Shown here piece after piece: positions 58,389-64,000 of a stretch of DNA of 64,000 nucleotides. Origin of the DNA: Ampullaceana balthica (lineage: Eukaryota; Mollusca; Gastropoda; Lymnaeidae); the NCBI GenBank assembly GCA_944989445.1, contig CALYLW010000014.1, positions 1,110,978-1,174,977 of the forward strand, read 5' to 3'. The stretch's first letter is position 1, and the number at the start of each line of letters is the position of its first letter. A model generated the notes under the pieces. It searched no databases, was not told where the DNA came from, and saw only the letters and a list, made by a program, of their open reading frames with translations. The position numbers and the translations under genes were made by a program.

Positions 58389-58779
58389 TTTGTCAATCAT
58401 ATGTTGTTTTTTTTTATAAATTAATAAATGTGAATAAATAATTGTACATGTACTTTAAACGATGTAAAGGTGGGGAACATTTTTACCATTGCATGCCCTA
58501 TTTATGTAAGCAGTAATAAAAGAGGCCGCGTAAGATGATATACTTATAAATACACATTTATAAAAAATACAAGATACTTATTTAAAGGTCACAAGAAAGT
58601 TATTGAGGTCGCAGGTCCCCCCCCCCACACACACACACAAAATGAGACAAAACATATTCCAAATTTACAACCAAAAAACATTACCAATTAATTTGATTTT
58701 ATTTTTTATTAATAAATATATGATTTTTTTAAAACTAAGAAATTGTATATATTAGTATGTAAACATATTTATATATTTA

Positions 58780-59880
58780 CTTTCCTAACTTTCATAGTAG
58801 AAAAATCGTGTATTATGCTATTAAAATTTTAATTATTTGTAACATCTTGTTCTATGGATAATATTGCAAGATTTTGTAGTCTTAAATTACTCATTGTGGA
58901 ACGAAGATAATTTTTATTAACTTCAGTTTGGAGAAGCTCTTTTCACAACTACATACGCTGATAGCAATTGTTGAAAAACTTCTTAGCAAAATTATAATGT
59001 TGGGTACAGAATTTTCCAATTTATACTGTTAAATATATATTAATAGATCAAAGGGGCCTTTCCCACCTTTTTTCTAACATAATGCCTTTTCTTGTTGTGT
59101 AGGTACAGCCAGGCTGGTGTTAGGCAACTATGCTGCCCCATTGGGCCCCGCGCTTTCATAGGCCCCACTTATCTTAATTTTCTCTTATTATCCTTATTAA
59201 TACCTTATCTTTACCCAAACTGGGCCCCCGCGCAATCCTTTTCGCGTACTATGCCGCATAGGACCCCACAATCGCTAAGACCGGCCCTGTGTACAGCCAT
59301 AAAAACCTGGAACCATTTTCTTTCAATATTGAACTGTTCTTTGTCAATGTCGATAAAGAAATTTATTTTATGTTCAAATTCTTCATTTAGTAGGTTACAT
59401 GGTATTATACACGAATATTTTCTTGCAAGGGCATGCAACTCATCAACGCATTCTTTTATAATTCCATCCATGGATAAATACATTTCTCGTTGTACTTATT
59501 GTTCTAGATATAGAACCACGTCTTCTGAATTTACCCCACTCATATTTTTCTCCTTCTAACTTGGCGTTCAGTCGATATCTCTAACTATCTATAACAGCGC
59601 TTTGTATTAGCACATCTCTTTGTTTCCTTGAAATGGGTTTGCATATTTTTTTAAAAAGACGCTTCCCATAATTTGAGATATCATAGAAGAGAAAAAAATT
59701 GCATTGATCTGAGTAAAATTCCAGCATCTGATCTCGTTTTTCTAGTTATTTCTTCAGATGTCAATTTTTCCAAGACGCTTGAAATTTTAAAGTATGTCTT
59801 TTTCGAAATTATGTATGCTATTGTGATGTTTATTAACGGAGAAATTTGAATATTTGCATGTTCTTGCAATAAATCTTAAT
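58780..59880 (-). pseudogene. hAT (ZMYM/DUF4371-like) transposase remnant
   Basis: On the - strand, SCEKSFSKLKLIK near 58955-58915 followed in another frame by SNLRLQNLAILSIEQDV is the C-terminal dimerisation signature of hAT transposases. Upstream (59483-59211) a 90-codon frame reads MDGIIKECVDELHALARKYS and FNIERKWFQVFMAVH, and further upstream WFLLYDISNYGKRLFKK-like fragments continue in other frames. Multiple frameshifts make it non-functional. Confidence 0.7.
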
Positions 59881-60530
59881 ATTTTTCCATAAAGTAAAGG
59901 AATTCAAATTATTTAAACATTACTTTACCGTATTTAAATAAAAAGACATAAATTATGTGTGCTACTTTAATGCAATAAAAACAAAATAAATTTAATTTTT
60001 AGTAAGTTACCTTACAATACATTTTTGAAAACTAAAACAGTAATATAAATTACTACTTGTAAGTTAAACACAATATTTGAACCACCATACTTGTTAGTGA
60101 ATCATTATGCGCATGTCGAAATTCCACGCAAAAACTGTCGTGGCCATGTTAATAGCACATATTATTCGGTCCAGCGGGGGTGTTTTCTCTGTTTTTGTGT
60201 GTGTGTGTAGTTTTCTTATAAAAGCGCCATCTATGACGTATACCGCTTAATTTTCCAAACAAATTGATACCCTTTTTGGTAGATTTTAAGTTTTTGAACG
60301 GTTTTGCGTTAGTTATAACAACCACTATGTAATCAAACAAATGTTGCGCAAATCCGTTAATTAAGAGTCGAAATTATGAATATTTTTGTTTCACCTTGGT
60401 TTTCCCCCTTCAAAAGAAAAAGGGTGGTTGTCGGAAATGGATTTACTTTTCAAATGCCGCCCCCAAATTGTGTGCCGCCCGGGGCGGACCGCCCCCATCC
60501 CCCCCCCCTAGCTACGCCACTGCATATAAC

Positions 60531-62025
60531 ATGCTGTTTTTATTTTATTATTACACATTTTTTTCAAGATAAATCCACAATTTGCTGCACTTAAACTTTT
60601 ACCCCAATTATTGTGCTTTCATTCGTCTGCATACTGCACCTTTTTATGCACTGATCATCTGTTTTATATTAAAATAGCCAGAACGACAATTAAACGGGTC
60701 TAAATCATTGTTCAGTATGGTTTGTGTTGCAAAAACATTGATGTCACTCTCATGACTGTTTTTCATTATAAACAATAGTAATGGCGTTATACTCATTAAA
60801 ACAAAATGATGTTATCCTTTTCGTCAATATTATCATAAAAAGTTTATGATAACTTTAAAATGAGGATAGATAATTAACAAGAAATGATAACATACAGACG
60901 GTGGCGTGGCTAGGGTAAATGTCACCGGGACGGACCAAAACCTCTTTTTCCTATATTACTGATTTCAGTGCGTGACAATCAGTGACATCTTACAAAAAAT
61001 TGAAGAAGGTTTTTGTATCCGTGAAATGTATTATTACTTAAAGGTTGTGGTTATAAGATAGTTATATGTCAAATATTCGATTTTAATGTTAGGTTTGTAT
61101 TTGTAGCTCCATGTCATAAATTTAATGTTAGATTTTTATGTCTATTTTAAATATTTAGCCCGAGTGTGTGTTTCTTAGTTGAATATATAACATATGGTTA
61201 AAAGGCCTGGGTCAAATATGAAACAATCCTTCACGCTAATTAATTTTGATCTTTATTTCTTTCAGTATGGCATTGAAAAGAAAGTCGACATCAGTTCATT
61301 AAAAATACGAAATTTACAATAACACAAACTAGTCATAGGGGACAGATACTTTTATTTCCATTAGCATCTCTCTTGTTGCTCTGAGTTGTGAGATGAAAAA
61401 ATGCTAGGTTCTGGTAGGTGCAAAAATTCATCATTGCATGAGGAAGTTATTAAAACTTTTTCTGGAGGTGGCTGTGGGATTCACTAAAGAAAGGAACTTT
61501 TGTTTTTCTCTGCTAACAAAAGTAGTTGACTTTTAAATCAATTTTTTAAAATTGGTTTACCTATAAGTAACATTTTTGTAATTTAACATTTAGAGAAAAG
61601 AATTTGGTATGTTTTATAATACAATTACAAAGAGTATATGGAGAATAATATAATAGAGGATATAGTGTTCATGTTGGTATGGACAGTATTTTGGGTTAAC
61701 ATCAATTGTGTTTTTATTATTTGTGAAATTTAATTTTAAAAAAAATTCTTTGACAAATTATGTAATTTTTTTTTCATGTTTGATTAATCTTTAAATTAAC
61801 AAGAACTCAAGAACTGTTGACCTTACTCAGTGCACACATAAGGGCCCAAAATGTCCTGCTAATGTGGCTTATGTCAAGTAATGAGCAATATTTTATTGTA
61901 TTAAAAACAAATATACAGCTTTTTTTTATATCAGTTCTATAAATTATTAATATAATCAATAACATTAATCAATAAGTTAATAAATATTTTAAACTAGCCG
62001 TTGAAAGCTGTTATATCTGACGTGT
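60531..62025. other. Non-coding, includes PKD-like 3'UTR
   Basis: AT-rich sequence with no exon. A lone end-like GGTGGCGTGGCTAGGG at about 60900 is probably a decayed transposon end. The - strand part next to 62026 is expected to be 3'UTR of the channel gene. Confidence 0.45.
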
Positions 62026-62830
62026 TCATAAATTGGTGATTCGCCCAGGGTTGGTTATTCTAATAGGAAGTGTGATCCTTGCTGGCGGTGTGATTTTCTT
62101 TTTTGATGACACCTTACTTGGTTGGCATTCTTCCTCTTGTGATTCAATAGATATATTCTCAATTGGAGCACTAGAAGAAAACATGTCACTTTCACTTGGT
62201 GTACTGACATGACCTGGTGTGATGACATCTCCTGGTTTAATGACATCACTAGACGTACCGACATCATTTGGTTTACTGACATCACCTGGTGTGATGACAT
62301 CTCCAAGTTTAATGACATCACTAGACGTACCGACATCATTTGGTTCACTGACATCACCTGGTGTATTGACATCCCCTGGTTTGATATTTTCTTCCGAAAC
62401 AATGTTCTCAAAAGGTATTGTATCTGCATATTCAATAACATCGACAAGGGGCAGCACTTTAGAATTTCCGGGTCCTCTTTCAGTCCTTCCAGACACAGCC
62501 CTATCTTTAACTCGAGCAATGTTCTGAAACACACCAGCAATCCATGCCTCCAATCTGGCCCACATAAACTGATTCAGCTTGTCATCAAAACCTGGATACT
62601 TGCCACCATTTCCTCCCTTCAAAGACTTCACATCACCCATGTATGTGGTGAGAATTGTGATGGCCAGATTCAGCAAGATGATGGATGAACCCAAGGAAAA
62701 AAGGCCAAACATAATTCTGGACATAGCTTCACTGAAACCAGTTTTCTCCGCCATCTCATCCTCTCCATCCACATATCTTCCATGTCCAAGAAGAATTGTC
62801 AACAAGTAGGAAAATGCGTTCATTACATTC
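62026..62830 (-). CDS. PKD-type channel last exon
   Basis: Pore, last transmembrane helix and the C-terminal tail; stop TGA at 62028-62026. Acceptor TTCTCACCTAG. The upstream in-frame MTYSNKL sequence is intron read-through, not a start. Confidence 0.85.
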
Positions 62831-63746
62831 CTAGGTGAGAAATTAAACAATTTATTTGAATATGTCATTTCATTTTGAAAAGAGAAACAAAAGTTAAGAA
62901 CGAAAATAAATGGAACGAAATTTTGTTTATAGTCTTATTATGATGACACACAAAATATTTGTATCAAACAGAACATGTAAGCTTTAGTACAGAGTACACA
63001 TTAATTACATTCTGACAAATCATTAACCAAATAAAAACATTACAAATTTAACCCTACTTTATTTTGTTAAAATAATGAAGGAGCAGAAAAGAAAAAGAAT
63101 AGACATAGGTTTCTCTTGAAAAACAAAGAATGGGAGTAAGTAAAATTTATACACTGGAATTTTCAAAAAAACAACATTGAAGCTCTGTATACATTTTTTG
63201 TTGGTCTTTGTCATGTGGTGTCAACACACCAAATCCATTTGTTAATTTGTTTTCAGTGTTAATTCAATTTGGCAAATGTTTTGCAGAATATATACTGGTA
63301 CAGTAATTGCTTAGTCTAAATTCATTTAGTGATTAACTCTTTACATGTAAAGTTGTTCACTATTTCTTTTCAATTTGTGGTGTGAATAAAATTGAAACTA
63401 GTGCAAGTAAAGCAATTTTTTAAATTTATTACTGCCAGTAGTTGGAGGTGAATTTATCAATGTCAATCACATGACCAGGGTTAGCTGACTTACCTTAGGC
63501 TCCTTGTGTAAGGACCTCTTGCTATAGAAAAGTACATGGAGAAAGCCAGCAGACAAATGAGAAGCACCACAGCAAATCCCCTAAGTTGTGGTATGGCTGC
63601 CTTTAGTGTCTGTCTCATCAAGAAGAGGTGGTAGTTGAGGGTGAGTGGTGCCAGGCACTGGAGGATTCGAATAAACAACACAGTGCTCATGGTCACTGTG
63701 TAGATCTCATCCAACAGGAAAACAACATCAAAAGAGGAGAATTCGT
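62026..63746 (-). CDS. Polycystin (PKD)-type cation channel, C-terminal part
   Basis: Two joined exons (63746-63494 and 62830-62026) give the last 351 or so residues of a polycystin-family channel, a membrane Ca2+-permeable channel often found in cilia; the 5' part lies beyond 64000. Exon A encodes transmembrane segments (VTMSTVLFIRILQCLAPLTL, LRGFAVVLLICLLAFSMYFS). The join LR-NVMNAFSYLLTILLGHGRY is the pore helix and filter region (LLGHGRY), followed by the last helix (GSSIILLNLAITILTTYMGD). A soluble tail of about 190 residues carries ten hexapeptide repeats. Lacking an obvious EF-hand, it looks closer to PKD1-like than PKD2-like members; the exact orthology is not settled. Confidence 0.82.
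62170..62390 (-). repeat. Coding repeats in PKD-like tail (18-bp in 72-bp units)
   Basis: On the - strand the tail reads PGDVNT PGDVSE PNDVGT SSDVIK LGDVIT PGDVSK PNDVGT SSDVIK PGDVIT PGHVST: ten six-residue units. At DNA level a 72-bp unit (starts 62214 and 62286) is nearly duplicated. The acidic, proline-rich repeats are likely disordered. Confidence 0.88.
63494..63746 (-). CDS. PKD-type channel penultimate exon (of window)
   Basis: Begins with two bases of a split codon (AC) after CCTTCCGCAG and ends CTAAG|GTAAGT, leaving AG to join G of the last exon. Encodes EFSSFDVVFLLDEIYTVTMS and two hydrophobic segments. Nothing further upstream is recognisable before 64000. Confidence 0.85.
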
Positions 63747-64000
63747 CTGCGGAAGGAAAAAAAAAGAAAGAAAAATAAAGACCTAAATAAATTAATTTTG
63801 GATTTCAGATTTAATTGAAATTTGTACACTTTTCCAAATTTAGGTTTACTTAACATTAATAAGCTTAATATATGAGAACTTTGTAACGGGCAATAGATGT
63901 TCAAAATTGATATTTCATCATAAGCGGATCATTTTATAACACACAACACCAAAAGCCAATGAAGATTTATTAGCAAATATATACCAGTAATAAACTGAAA

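Larger units (their letters stand above)
57129..60522 (-). mobile_element. 3.4-kb hAT-type element, left end tandemly duplicated
   Basis: Outer ends are CAGTGGCGTAGCTAGAACTT (57129) and CTAGCTACGCCACTG (to 60522), with flanks CATATACC and CATATAAC (7 of 8). A second left end begins at 57937: the first 808 bp (57129-57936) are a diverged direct duplicate of 57937-58745, including the internal GGGGCCGTCC-type insertion. The - strand holds transposase remnants. Subterminal GCCGCCCGGGGCGG occurs at both ends. Related to 6328-8046. Confidence 0.85.

Noticed and set aside
62055..62688. Long open frames in other frames over the PKD tail
   Set aside because: They are shadows produced by the 18/72-bp coding repeats; the channel frame has the splice and domain support.

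Overview
The window is AT-rich animal DNA with spliced genes (GT-AG introns, exons of 60-230 bp), long introns and dense transposon remains. Protein similarity, tRNA-derived SINEs and LINEs ending in GATAA repeats suggest a mollusc, most likely a heterobranch or freshwater gastropod. That placement is inference. Nothing here is bacterial or viral.

Three genes are supported. (1) Rap1, a small GTPase, is on the + strand at 11736-15308: six coding exons give exactly 184 residues with the Rap-specific Thr61 and a C-terminal CSLL prenylation box. A likely promoter and non-coding first exon lie near 9600-9666, and a 3'UTR intron at about 15319-16052. (2) IFT122, a WD40/TPR subunit of the intraflagellar transport A complex, is on the - strand at 53299-20772. 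I could assemble it completely: 27 coding exons, every junction in frame, 1190 residues. (3) The last two exons of a polycystin-type (PKD) cation channel are on the - strand at 63746-62026; the gene continues beyond the window.

Layout. 1-9360 is a transposon field: a repeat shared with 38.5 kb, a perfect 67-bp-arm palindrome, a LINE nested in a short DNA element, several hAT-type elements, an element with GGGGCCGTCC ends, a second LINE copy and a SINE. 9.4-19 kb is Rap1 with its upstream region and long 3'UTR. 19-20.7 kb is a repeat-bearing spacer. 20.8-53.3 kb is IFT122, whose introns hold at least ten mobile elements; the largest is a 7.7-kb hAT element filling intron 16 and carrying about 5.2 kb of 41-bp satellite. 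53.3-57.1 kb is mostly unassigned. 57.1-60.5 kb is a hAT-type element with a tandemly duplicated left end. 60.5-64 kb is the PKD channel tail.

Most interesting points: an apparent AT-AC (U12-type) intron 21 in IFT122; a seven-copy 74-bp array that duplicated the 3' splice site and first ~52 nt of IFT122 exon 23; and a higher-order satellite with an exact 2050-bp (50 x 41) period marker inside a transposon in an intron. Rap1 acts in adhesion and MAPK signalling, while IFT122 and polycystins are ciliary; the adjacency of the last two may be coincidence.
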